Source: Diphasiastrum complanatum
Lineage: Eukaryota > Streptophyta > Lycopodiopsida > Lycopodiales > Lycopodiaceae
Assembly: GCA_029204225.1 (NCBI GenBank)
Contig: CM055102.1
Coordinates: forward strand, 41,168,189-41,232,188
Direction: 5' to 3'
Length of the DNA stretch: 64,000 nt
Below the pieces are notes generated by a model. The model was not told the origin of the DNA, did not search any database, and saw only the letters and a program-made list of their open reading frames with translations. Below are positions 20,520 to 32,286 of the stretch, piece by piece; the stretch's first letter is position 1; every line of letters starts with the position of its first letter. The position numbers and the translations under genes were made by a program.

Positions 20520-21735
20520 GTGTTACGCTGACACCTCAAAAGGTCTGATGGTATGAAAACTGACTTGTCTTTGAAGGTATGTGCAGGTACTCATGAAAGT
20601 GCCTGAAGAACAAGAACAATGAGCAAGCAAGCTTTCTAAGCTTAAGGCTGGTACCAACGAAGGCTTTTGACAAGTCTATAAAGAAGGCTTATTTTTAAGA
20701 GGAGTCTATAAAGATTGGGACTAGGCCAAGGGACTGATCACCCTATTGAACTTTTCCACCATGATTGAGGATGGGCAACCTCTAGAAAAAAGTGCAATGA
20801 ATTAATGATTATTATGCAAATAAACTCATACACCTCACCTATTCACTTTCACAAACTTATACACCTCACCCATCCACTCCACTTCATCTTTAGTTCATTT
20901 GGAGTCTTCCCCACACCTCATACACGTGTACATGACACCTCACTCACTTTGGAATGCTTCCCCACTCTCTATATAAGGAGAAACTCGGCCCCTTACCAAG
21001 GCCATTCCATCATTATGCTTGCTAGTCTTCCTTTTTGTTTGTTTTTGTGTGTAGGTGCTTTGGAGAAGGAGCTTGAAGCTTTGGCTCAAGGAGATTGTGC
21101 CAAATTTGGATTGGAGGCTTTGGAACTCAAAACATCTACACTCTATCCTCTTGGATTTCTCTCTCTCCCTCTCTCCCTTCCTTTTCACTATCCATTTCAC
21201 CATATCTCTTGTGCTACATCTCCATTTTTGAAGTATCTACACCATAAACTAAACTAGCTCATTCCTCCAACTCGACCCACTACTACCTATAATCCAGCAA
21301 CTCAAATTATTTTTAAACAAAGCTCTTTTTCCCCCATACTCGGCCTTCCATAGATAAAGAACTCCCAAGAATGATCCTATGATCCTAATCCTTGATTTCC
21401 ACTACCAAACACCCCAAAATTGGATGCATGCATGCATTACGTCCTCCTTAACTTTTGCATGTGTGCATTACTTTGATGATTGCCTTTGCATGTAATTGTA
21501 GTTTGCTTATTTCCATTTGCATGTCAAGTTTCTAGAATTCTTCATCCTTGCATGTTGAAAGAATTAAAGGCTTATGAGAAAAACCCCATGCATTTGATTA
21601 CAAGTCCATTGAAAGGAACCAAGTTTATGTTCCTCTTTTATGACCCTTTGCGAATCCAATGTATAATTGGCAAAGGCCAATTAGTTTTGCATAATAAAGA
21701 GATATCCTTTGAGAGGGGGGGTCCCCATTTGTTGT
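20520..21735. other. Possible LTR remnant, no gene
   Basis: A purine run GGGAGGAGGGAAGG is followed by TGTTACGCTGACACC near 20522, a TATA-box candidate (CTATATAAGGAG) lies near 20970, and a second purine run (GAGAGGGGGGG) near 21715. This resembles LTR organisation, but no matching second LTR or primer site was found. The 150-codon frame at 20805-21257 has no recognisable family. Confidence 0.3.
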
Positions 21736-21782
21736 CATTGTCAAGTTAGTTGCACAGTACAAAAGGTGACCGTGAGGAGGTT

Positions 21783-21895
21783 CGATAAGTCGGACTTCCC
21801 CGATATGTCGGATAAGTAAGGTTTCTCCGATAAGTCGGCCAAGTTGGGTCTACCCGATAAGTTGGACAAACCCGATATGTCGGCCTTCTTCTCTT
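21783..21895. repeat. Minisatellite of CGATAAGTCGG motifs
   Basis: Five copies of CGATAAGTCGG, CGATATGTCGG or CGATAAGTTGG spaced 17-30 bp apart. On the complement the block reads as a repeated 'LSDLSGKP'-like peptide in a short frame, which I regard as incidental. Confidence 0.65.
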
Positions 21896-22385
21896 GCTTG
21901 TCTTCAGTAGTTGAGCTGCGCGACAATGCAAGTAAATATGCAGCAATGAATGGAACCAGATTAACATGGGATTTAGAAGAGTAGAGGAGATAAATCCAAC
22001 AGAATGTAGTGCCGTCATTCAAACATTTCGATTCTAGATTCTAATTTTTAACATCTGAGCTCTAGCTCCTAAAGTTTTATGTGGCCCACCTAGAGGCTAG
22101 CACAACATTATAAATTTGAGTTACGAATTACATTACAATTCTTTATCACTTAAGGAAGTTGAATCTGAAACTAGATTGAGTTTGTATTTTGGCATCATAC
22201 ATAGTACACTATACATGGATGATAGTGTGCTCACTTCTAAGTAGTAAATGCTTGTTATTTTGGAATCACTAAAAATTTCATCAAGAAAAGTCTCTATATA
22301 ATGAGACCAACAAAAACAAAACATACTTAAAATCTTTGAACTTTTATATCTCAAATTAAAAGGTTAATCATCACGTAGCTTGAAC

Positions 22386-23065
22386 CATAGATGCACTACG
22401 TTTTTGAAATGCATTTTAGAATCGCGGTCAAAAACGCGGTTCAGAAACGCGTTTCTGAAGATTTCAAAAAAATTCCAGAAACGTTTTTTTTTTTTTGGTT
22501 TTTCTTTGGGCAATATGAGTATCAGATGAAAGCTCTAATTAAGAGCATAATTACTATGTAGTTTGCCGACTGTTTCGGGTGCAGGATGGTCCAGTTCAGG
22601 TGCATTAATCCATGGTCCCTTAGGAAGTTGGAAGGCCAAATCATGAAGAGGCCTTACCGTTGGGGCCGAGGTCTACCGGCAGCCCCCGGACCCTGCCGTT
22701 GGGGGCATTGCCTCCCAAACCCCCCACCGGGGGGGTACCACCCCCCCGACCCCCTGTTTCTCGGGGGGGTAGCCTCCCAAACCCCCCGTTTCTTGGGGGG
22801 CTACCGCCCCCCGAACCCCCTGAGCATTTATTGAAAACTAGAGCAAATAACAACCTAATAGCTATTGAAAATAAGATCTGTTTGTGCCCCATCTACTGCA
22901 CTTCTGAGAAGCAAAACGCTGGTTTGACCATTGATCCCCTAAAAAAATTTCAGCCATAAGCTATTTTTCCAAAAAAAAAAAAAAAAAAACATTAGTACGA
23001 TTCTGGTCTGAGAAACGCAATTTCCAAAACGCGTCTCCTCAGAAACGCGTTTTCGTGCATCTATG
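22386..23065. mobile_element. hAT-like MITE, 680 bp, perfect TIR and TSD
   Basis: Perfect 11-bp inverted ends CATAGATGCAC/GTGCATCTATG and perfect 8-bp duplication GCTTGAAC (22378-22385, 23066-23073). Subterminal regions carry AAACGCG/CGCGTTT words, with T-runs and A-runs inside and a G/C-rich array in the middle. No transposase is encoded. The terminal sequence groups it with 10121-10403 and 8951-9080. Confidence 0.85.
22660..22830. repeat. G/C-run array inside the MITE
   Basis: Alternating runs of six or seven C and G with 'GGTAGCCTCCCAAA', 'GGTACCA' and 'GGCTACCG' linkers; about three units of roughly 45-50 bp. Each can fold as a hairpin or form G-quadruplex or i-motif structures. Frames through it (Pro/Gly-rich) are artefacts. 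Confidence 0.75.
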
Positions 23066-23635
23066 GCTTGAACTACATGTTATCAAAAGGTGAAAGCCAC
23101 ATGCACAAGAAATTCTTAAATTTGGTTCTCTCTCTTCCTAAAAGACTGACAAATAGGTGATTATCACCTTTTCCAAGATAGATATTAAGTTTCACCTTGA
23201 GGGCCGATGAATACTCACATTATATAAAAAGACAACAATGAGATTCATTTGTCCTTGTCAAAGTCTAAAGACTATAGAACATGTTATATCTACCACAACT
23301 AGATGCAACATCTTTATGAACACATGTAGCAAATACTCACAACAAAGCCTACATTACTAATTTTCACAATTGTGCTTTAAATGTATTCAAAAGCAAGTTC
23401 GATAACTTTGTAATCATGTGGATCTATATCTTTGAGGGAAAAAGTATTCTAATTTCCCATCTAGGATGATACCCAATCTAACAAAGGAGATGTGAGATCT
23501 TCAATGCTATTGAGGCCACCCATGAAGTCTTAGCCATCGACTACCTCTCAAATAGCAAGAACAAATTTTATGACACCCCTGCTCACTTTGTCAGCTCCCA
23601 AGGTTATGTGTAGGTCGCAACTCACAAGTACAAAC

Positions 23636-23823
23636 CAAAGTACCCCACGGCCGTACCACGGCGTCACGTGCCGTGGTACGGCACCTGTTTTTTTTTTTTT
23701 TGGTTTTTTCACTTAAAAATTTTCAAAAAAAAAAAAACAGGTTGCGTGGGTGCCTGAAGTTCCACGGCACCTGTACGGCACCCGTGCCGTACCAAGTGTC
23801 GTACCACGGCACCTGGAACTTTG
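23636..23823. mobile_element. hAT-like MITE, 188 bp, word CCGTACCACGGCACC
   Basis: Ends CAAAGTACC and (complement) CAAAGTTCC; perfect 8-bp duplication GTACAAAC (23628-23635 and 23824-23831). Inside are repeats of GTGCCGTGGTACGGCAC-type palindromes on both sides of a T-run/A-run core. Confidence 0.82.
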
Positions 23824-24369
23824 GTACAAACATATGTCTGTGCTAGTTTCGTACAGCTGAAATCCCTACTCCCTCGTGAAAAGAGTAAATCGTTGACATG
23901 ATTGATGCAACTATTTTTTTTCTAACCATTATAAAATACATATGCTGAATGTCCAAAAAGTTTTTAAAAAACCACTTGCATAAATGTCTACAGCAATTTT
24001 GGGCAAAATACAGCTAGTTGAAATTGTTGTTAATCAAATCATAACAAACACCATAAAATAAAATTTATCATCAAAACTAGATTGCGTACATAACTGAGCC
24101 AATATCCAAGAACCTCCATATTTTTATCCATTCAAATCTAACTCACCAGGCTGAGAATTGAAAGGTCGAAGATGCCAATTGTCAAACATTCTTTCTAGTA
24201 AACCTCACTCGAATATTTGCAACCATGCAATTGATATTCCCGTGCACCTTGTTTGAAAAGATCAAGCAGGTTCTCTGACCGCTCGATATAGTGATGTCAA
24301 AAGCTGTCGAAAGATCCACCTGATAGATAGAATTCGTAAGACACAACATGTCACTATTCAAAGGAAGGC

Positions 24370-25250
24370 ATCGTGCGGCAGTCGTTAAAACACTGCTCGA
24401 AGCTCAAAGTTTTAAAGAAATCAACTGATCAGCAGCTTGACCAAATAACTGACAATATTGTTCCGCTAAAACCCCAAATAGGGTTTAGACAATTGAGCCG
24501 CACAACAAGCCACGAAAGACGTCCTAGAACTAAATTAGCATCCCTTCAATTCCAAAAAATGGAGGAGCACCACGGCTTTAATTCCCAACCAAAAAAATGC
24601 AGGTTATGGAATCCCACTCGAAAAATATCCAAATTAACATCTGCCCGTCCATGGAGGCAATAGGAAAACACGAGGAAGAGGAGATGGCGTCCTTTGCTAC
24701 TACACTGGGACTCAAAAAACGATAATGCTTTTTGAAAAGAAATAGCAGAGGAAAGCCAAATATCAAACCTAAAAGAAGGGTTTCCTAGATCAACAACAAG
24801 AATCCCAGGTAGAGATATACCAGCAGCAATCCGAAACAGGACTCAAAATGTGATACTCCAAGGCAGCAAGTAGCCGATACGAAGACGTGAATTGCCGTTG
24901 TATCTGTCAGCGAATCAGCAGTTGGTTCTGTTTGTTGGAATGTCTTTGCGACCTACACAGGCTGAAAGGAGCAAAGATCAAGAAAATGCTCGGAAAAGAA
25001 CAATCACGCATAGCAACGAGGATCTGAAACAGGCTTCGCCTCCTCTTTGCATCAGGAATACTGCGACTGCGGCGATGGAGAAAGGCTGGCGAAAGCGGAT
25101 TTGCACGATAAGTGATGGATCGTCGAGGAAACGAGAAAATGGATCGTCGAAGAGGAAAAGCTTCCCGACCATCGCACGAGAGTTCTTTTGTCAAGGGGAA
25201 GGGAACTTCAGGGAAGGCTGAGGCCCTTAGCGACACGAGACCTTTTCAGC
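24370..25250. other. No supported gene; possible 5' exon region
   Basis: Several short frames on both strands (for example 24907-25236 minus and 25112-25510 plus) overlap each other and match no family I know. Composition is less AT-rich than the surroundings. It could hold 5' untranslated sequence of a minus-strand gene such as CAMTA, but no splice chain could be built. Confidence 0.25.
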
Positions 25251-25270
25251 CCGCCGATTTGGATGTAAGC

Positions 25271-25469
25271 CACGTGTACGATCTGCATTTTTCTACACGT
25301 GGCAGAAAGGCAAGAATATCCAACGGTGGTGGAGTAGACCGTTTCGCGGCTGGAAGGGACAAGAAGAATCCCTTGAATGCATTGGCCCCGGGCCCCTTTC
25401 TCAAGCCTCCCATCGCGCTTATTGTCGCGACATATGCTATGCTTAAACCACTTAGATTCTTGCCACGTG
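25271..25469. promoter_or_regulatory. Cluster of three G-boxes (CACGTG)
   Basis: CACGTG at 25271-25276, 25296-25301 and 25464-25469, in GCCACGTGT, ACACGTGGC and GCCACGTGG contexts typical of plant ABRE/G-box sites. This suggests a promoter; which gene it would serve is unknown. Confidence 0.4.
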
Positions 25470-25619
25470 GAATACATGCCAGGTGGCCCACTTTCAATGG
25501 CTCATCGTGAAAAGATGGCATATGGCCAACCCATTTGTAGGCTTTCGGTAAGGAATTTGGAAGGGGCATTGACCAGCCCAATAGGGCGAGCCATATGAAG
25601 GACAAACTCGCTTAATGAA

Positions 25620-27340
25620 AACATTGCATTCTTTGGGAATTGATACAACAAATTAAATCATTAACTTGATTTGTTTTCTGAGTAAGCATGCTAGCTTTTT
25701 GGCAAAATATGACAAATCAAGGATTAACCATGTTTTGACGAAATTGTCATTTGAATTGTATTGTGTCATTTAAGATATGAGACTTAACCCCATCTTAGAT
25801 TGCATAAGTGGAACACACGATGTAAAAAGTCTCGGTAGAAAGTCAACTACAAAATCACCCTTCTCTTTGAAATGTTCAACTTCATACAAGGTTGAGAACT
25901 TCTTAACAACATTATTTTAACAAAGGTTGAAAACTTCTCACGTGTTTAGATTAAAAGGGAGCCATGAAACATACCTCTCACATGAAAGTTTAAACTAAAA
26001 GAAGCACTTCATTCGAAAAGGTAGGTAACCTCAAATTTCAAGCTTGAACATTCATAAGTGTTCGAGCAACTATGCTTTATGATTGGAATTTGGCCCCTCC
26101 ATTTTTCTTGCTTTACGATCTAGATATTTGTTTTGAGGTGAGTTGCAACTCAGCTTGTCATGCAATGGGAGTGGGGCCAAAAAGAAAGAGTGCCACCCAG
26201 TGACAACATCGTTTTGAAGTTTGAAACAAGTCTAGGACTGTAACATGTCCCTTACTCAACAAGAAGATCGCTCGTAGGACAACCTCCAACATGCCTTTTG
26301 GTTTATGCCAATGGAGGGAATAGGGTATCTAACCCATGAGCTCATGTTTGAAAGTCAATGGCCATACTATTTGCCATACTAATCATTCATAGCCTTAAAC
26401 ATTTAGCAAGGGCAGAATGAAAGATGTGAAATTTGTTTATACGGTCTTGAGAATAGAGGGGCCCTTGAAAGAGGATTTCCCACCAAGTTCATGAAATGTT
26501 TAAAAAGCATGTGAGGACCTAAGGTGAATAAAAAGTGGATAAATATGATATTAAAGTAGCCTTTCAAGCTTTCAAGGACGTCTTAAACATTATTCATGTT
26601 GGCCAATCTCTTAAAATGAGGGATTGGTTCTTAACCTAGGGATTGTGGATAGTTAGTAAGGGCAACACAAAATTGAGTGATTCCAAAAAAGTGTGCATAT
26701 TCTCTTGGTGAGGATCAAGGAAAAGGTTCAAATGAATATGAAAGGTGGAGCATAAGAGGAAAGAATGTGCTTAATAAATGATTTCACTAACAAAGAATTT
26801 GTACTAGTTACTGATCTTGTTTGTTCATTATCAATGATATTACAGTCCACCAACAAAACACAACCACATCTAATATAGTAACCTCCCTTATTGAGAGAAT
26901 TCTTTATTTAACCACTTTAACAAAAAGTGGTCACATCTTTATTCCCCCCTACTATTTTTCCTTCTTAGTAAGATCCCAATCCCAAGCTTTGTTATGTTGC
27001 ATAGAGCCTTACAATATTCAATAAAATTTAGATGTACCTACCTCTTATCATCTTTCCACACACTCCTAATCATTGGAGAAGACATGATGGTATTCCGACT
27101 TTGTAAAAGTATTCTCCATGACCAAATCTAGGTCACCCCATGCATATTTTTCTTTGAGAATGCATCCATCTTCAAAAAGACATCTTAGGAAGTAATAAAG
27201 ATGCTTTTGATGAGACTTTATCGTATGTTGGCATTGATCTTATTTATGGTGAATTTTGTGGCCCTATTCTAGATATCTACTCTTTGTGGTGAGGACACCT
27301 TAGTTTTGACAACATGGGGCCTCAAGTATGCCGGTGACAT
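25620..27340. other. No gene or repeat recognised
   Basis: AT-rich sequence with stops in all frames, no motifs and no clear terminal repeats. Confidence 0.5.
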
Positions 27341-27344
27341 TGTT

Positions 27345-27784
27345 TTCATACAGGTACAACCTTCCTACATGGTGTGTACACACTTCTTTTGAGTTTGTGT
27401 TTTGGACAGTCTTCATGATTGGTACAAGACACAAAGCATATTGGAGCACATAAATTGGGGTCCTATTAATCATCCAATAATCATTTAGGAAAACCAATTA
27501 GTTTTGTTTTAAGCTTTGTACTATTTTGATATGTTCAAATAGGATTATTGATTCCATTGTATTTTTCATCATAAATGTTTCTTACATGGTGTGTTATAAA
27601 AGTACGCACTTCTTTAGAGTTTGTGTTTTGGACACACACTTGCTACCACTTGTCCTTCATGATTGGTATAGGACACAAAGCATATTAAAACACATAAATT
27701 GAGGTCCTAATAATCATCCAATAAGCATCTAGGACAACCAATTAGTTTCGCTTGAAGCTTTGTACTATTTTGATATGTTCAAAC
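27345..27784. repeat. Diverged tandem duplication, about 240-bp unit
   Basis: Two copies share TACATGGTGTGT, GTTTGTGTTTTGGACA, ACACAAAGCATATT, AATCATCCAATAA, then ACCAATTAGTTT and GCTTTGTACTATTTTGATA. The second copy ends directly at the minus-strand copia LTR. Confidence 0.7.
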
Positions 27785-28051
27785 TGTTAAAATTCACAGA
27801 TGCAATAGTATTGTCTAGAAATCATTGTAACACACAAAGAGGAAGAGGCAACACACTGAATTGATCATCATAATTGAATGAAATGTAGAAGTACATATAA
27901 GACGAAATGTAGAACTTCCTAGGTTTTGAGCTACCATCTATGTTATGGCTGGTAACAGCTAACTTACAACTAATACTGATGTACAGACTGTCTTACAACT
28001 AATTAATGAAGAGCAAAAAGAAGAGTGAAATTTAGTATTGAACTTCTAACA
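27785..28051 (-). repeat. 3' LTR of a minus-strand copia element
   Basis: 267 bp. On the complement it begins TGTTAGAAG after the purine tract GAGGGAGAG and ends AATTTTAACA. It follows the RNase H tail directly. Confidence 0.8.
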
Positions 28052-28425
28052 CTCTCCCTCAATAATAAAGTTGCACTCTTCTATACCTAATTGAGTGCAA
28101 AACTTTTCAAATTTAATCCTATCTAATGATTTTGTAAATATGTCTGCCACATGATCTTCAGATTTACAAAAGATAAGATCAATGGCACCATCAAGTACTT
28201 TCTCTCGAACAAAGTGATAATGTATCTCAATGTGCTTAGTTTGAGCATGTAAAACTAGATTTTTGGCAAGGTGAATGCAGCTTTGGTTATCGCAACATAT
28301 AGTAGTTGCATCCACCTGTGGTTGGCCCTAAATCCATAAGCAATCTACATAGCCATTATAATACAATGAACACAATATTAGAGCCATGTTGAAGAATGTA
28401 AAGATTATGATCTGTGGTACTCTTT
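28052..28425 (-). pseudogene. Copia RNase H, minus strand (left half of split element)
   Basis: Encodes VDATTICCDNQSCIHLAKN, TKHIEIHYHFVREKV and DHVADIFTKSLDRIKF, the RNase H C-terminal part. The RT thumb segment just upstream (STTDHNLY) is cut at 28425 by insertion of the plus-strand copia and continues at 32976. Confidence 0.85.
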
Positions 28426-29066
28426 GTTGGATTTCAATGCTCAGCCTTAAATCCTTTTGTTAATGAGCATCCTGAAAAGTCGTTCAAAACTTTTTCTGAC
28501 CCTTCACTAAACCCTGGATCGGATCGGATCGGATCGATCTAATTTTTTTGACCTCAAAAAATTGACCCTCGGAATATTTTTTGACCTAGTGTAAAAATTT
28601 TCAATCCTTTGTATAAAAATCCGACTTTATGTAATTTTCGATATTGTCAATCATAAATCCAACCCAACGACTTCGCATTGACAGTCCATCTATTTTGTAC
28701 ATGTATTTACAGTTACAAGGCGATCGTAATTAATATAGAAGATAGCATTCAATGTGAGTTAGTTATAGATATTTTTGGTATATCTAATCCTAGATTTATC
28801 AAAAGAACTTTTTCTGATAATTCAAAGTCTGATCAATTGTTAATTAGTATCAGCGTTATCATGCTCAACAAGCTGAAGTAAAAACTTCATGCCATTATCT
28901 CATAGTTGATAATAATCAGAGTGCAATTTGTCCTACTATTGTCATTGTTCTATTGCGCATTTGTATGAATCATTCGTTTGGATTATTTTTGCTACTAATT
29001 GTGGCACTTCCGATCCACGCACCTAGCTCGCTCCCAGCTTCTGCTCATACCCACTGATTTCCGACA
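28426..29066 (+). repeat. 5' LTR with GGATC array
   Basis: 641 bp, TGTTGG...CCGACA. It carries GGATCGGATCGGATCGGATC near 28515 in the position where the sister family has GACTC pentamers. Confidence 0.85.
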
Positions 29067-29149
29067 TGATATCAGAGCGGGCATCCAAGTAATTTGCTTC
29101 CCATTGCGATATCTTGCTTCAGGAGCAACACAACACATGACTCACCATC

Positions 29150-32100
29150 ATGACTAGTTCAAAGACTATAAATCTTTCACCCATTCTCGAGTTGTACAAC
29201 TTGGAGACAACTCATCACATTCGATCCAGGGTAAAAGAACAGTCAGGGTCGAATTTCAGAACGGTGAAGTCAAATTGCTCTCCAACGTTCTCCACGTACC
29301 CAACCTAACCAAGAATCTGCTCTCAGTCAACAAAAACATTGATTCAGGTCGAAAGGTCAAATTTGATTCAAATGGCTACACAATACTTGACAAATTTTGA
29401 AAAAATCTAGCTTTTGGAAAAAAGGAGTGGCAATCTTTACAAACTCAGCCAGTGCTACTCCTCCAACAATCAACAAGCTCTTCACACTTCTACTTTCGAA
29501 TCACCTAATATGTTTTGGCATTTCAGATTAGGCCATTTGAACTTCAATAGTATTCAACAAATGTCAACTCAAGAACTAGTACAAGATCTGTCTTCTGTCA
29601 GCAAGCCAACTTCTCCATGTGAAAGCTGTATAATCAGCAAGCATGCTAGAAGTCCTTTTATTTCTGACTTAGTTCATACTTTCAAATGCTTGCTAGATCT
29701 TATACATAGTGACATTTGTGGCCCGATGTAGACTGCTTCCACATGAGGAGCTCTTTATTTCTTAACCTTCATCGACAACTTCTCTCGGAGGACTACTACC
29801 TATTTTTTAGAAGAACAAATCATAAACATTCAAATTATTCAAACAATTCAAGGCATCAGCAAAAAATTTGACCCAGAGAAAAATCAAGCTCCACATTCAG
29901 ATGGAGGGGGACAATTTATCTCCATAGAATTCAAAGAACTCTGCAAGGCCAACGAAATACAACAACAATTCACAACAAGCTACTCACCTCAGTCCAATGG
30001 TGTAGCTGAAAGGAGGAATTGAACACTCATCGAAAGTGCCAAGAGCATCCTAGCCCATGCCTCTCTTCTAAAGAAGTTCTGGCAGAAGTTGTTACTACAA
30101 CAACCTATTTGCAAAATCAATCCATCACCAAAGCCCTGAATGGAAAGACACCTTATGAGGTGTGGACAGGATCGAAACCAACACTCAAAAAGATCAGAGT
30201 ATTTGGATGCATTGCTTATGCATGAATCCTTGAAGATCTCAAGAAGAAACTGGACAACACAAGCAGAAAATTGATTTTTATTGGCTACTCTCCATATTAC
30301 AAGACATACAAACTCTACAATCTGGACACAGAAAAGACATTCACGAACAAAAATGTCATTTTTCTAGAAGACAAGTTTTTCGACCCCAAGGGAAAGGCTG
30401 CACAAATTTCCAACCCCAAGGTCGATGAATAGTCCAAATTCGACCCTAGGGTCGAACAGTCTAAATTCGACCCCAGAGTCGAACAGTCAAAATCCGACCA
30501 GGGTCGAACAACCAAATTTTGACCTTGAAAATCAAGAAATAGATTCTAACTCTAATAATGAGTCTGATCAGCAGAGGGAAGAAATCCAGCCAAGAAGGTC
30601 AAATCGACCCAGACAGTCTCCATCTAGATTTATAGATAATGTAACCTGTTACCTTGCGCAAGAACCAAATACAATTTGAAAAGCAGCTATGGACACAGAA
30701 TTCGATTCTCTGATGGAGAATCAAACGTGGACAATCACTGAACTGTCAAAGGACAAAAATTTGATTCCATGCAAATGGATATTCAAGGCATGCTGAAGGA
30801 AGGCTAAATCGATACAAATTCAGGCTGGTTGCCAAAGGCTATTCCTAGATTCCAGATCTGGACTATTTCGAGACCTTCAGCCCAGTAGTCAAGCATATTT
30901 CGATCTGGCTATTACTCTCCTTTGCAGCTTCAACAAATCTCGAAGACCATCAAATGGATGTCCAGACCGCTTTCCTCAATGGGACCATTGAAGAGAAAAT
31001 CTTTATGTCACAACCAGAAAGATACGAACTGAGGGGTAAGCAACACCTTGTGTGCAAAATTCACAAGGTACTCTATGGGCTAAAACAGTCACCCAGAGTC
31101 TGGTTCCAGAAAATCAATGCATTCCTTATTGAGAATAGTTTTATTCCAAACTCAACATATTCGAATGTCTACTTCAAATTTGTATCGAATTTCTTCATCA
31201 TCATCACTCTCTATGTGAAATATACACTATTATTCAGTAACAATCTAAACTTGATAAAGGATACGAAATGCATGCTGGCCAAGGAGTACAAAATGATTGA
31301 TATGGGTCTAGCCACTATTGTCTCAGAATCAAAAAATTTCAAATTCGACCCAGCAAACTGATTTTTATCAGCCAGCAAAGATATCTCAAATGTGCTGGAA
31401 AAGTATGGAATGGCCAACTGCAAACCAAATCACTTTCCACTCGACCCTGGACTAAAGCTATCAAAGGAACAATCTCCTCAAACTAAGATAGAAAAGGAGG
31501 AGATGAAGCAATATCCATTTCACTCCATCATCGGCTCACTGATGTATGCACTGATCTACACTCGACCTAACATTGCATATTCAATCAGTTCACTCAGCCA
31601 GTTCCTTTCAAATCCAGGATGAGCCCATTGGAAAAGCACTCACAAAGGTCATGAAGCACATCCAAGCCACCAAACATCTTAGCATCTGTTATGGAGGCAG
31701 CCAACCTACCAACATACTTGAAGAATACACATATGCAGATTGGGCAGGGGACATTAATACCAGAAGATCGACTTTGGGATTTGTATTTTTATACAATCAA
31801 GGTCCAATCTCTTTGAACAGCCAAAAGCAGCTCTCAGTAGCATCATCATCAACCGAATCAGAATACATTGCTGCCACGAATGCTGTTAAGGAGACAATTT
31901 GGTTGAGGCACCTGCTAGCATAAATTGACCTTGCACAGTCACATCCAACAACCATTTTCTAAGACAATCAAAGCACCATTGCTCCCTCTCTCTCAATCCG
32001 AGATTTCATTCACGAAGCAAGCATATCGAAATCAGGTATCATTATTTAAGAGAGAAAGTGCAAAGCAAGGAGATATCATTAGTCTACTGTAGGACAAAAT

Positions 32101-32200
32101 CAATGGTAGCAGATTACTTCACAAAGGCCCTATCAAAGGAGCATCATCTCAAATTCAACGACATTTAAAATCTGAAGATCACAACTTTTCAAGATCCACA
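29150..32200 (+). pseudogene. Copia protease tail, integrase, RT and RNase H, broken
   Basis: Gag and the protease catalytic site are missing; the frame starts at the late protease region (VLHVPNLTKNLLSV). 29510-29730 has FRLGHLNFNSI, CESC and HSDICGP, then a stop. Integrase scraps follow (TFIDNFSRRT, SPQSNGVAERRN, GKTPYEVWTGSKP, VFGCIAYA). The linker has TTCGACC repeats at 30380-30520. RT has MDTEFDSLMENQTW, MDVQTAFLNGTIEEKI and YGLKQSPRVW. The catalytic box reads YVKYT (31212-31226) instead of YVDDM, so both aspartates are lost. RNase H keeps CYGGSQPTNILEEYTYADW and STESEYIA. Many stops and frameshifts; dead. Confidence 0.88.
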
Positions 32201-32286
32201 TTAAGGGGGAGTGTAGTAGACCATTCAAAGCACTTGATTACTTGGAATCACCTTGGTAAAATTGTGAGTGTCCATGTAGGACACAG

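Noticed and set aside
22586-22959. Gly/Pro-rich frames on both strands
   Set aside because: They follow the G/C-run array inside a MITE.
24907-25510. Overlapping frames of about 110-130 codons on both strands as genes
   Set aside because: No family resemblance, mutually overlapping, no supporting splice or start context.
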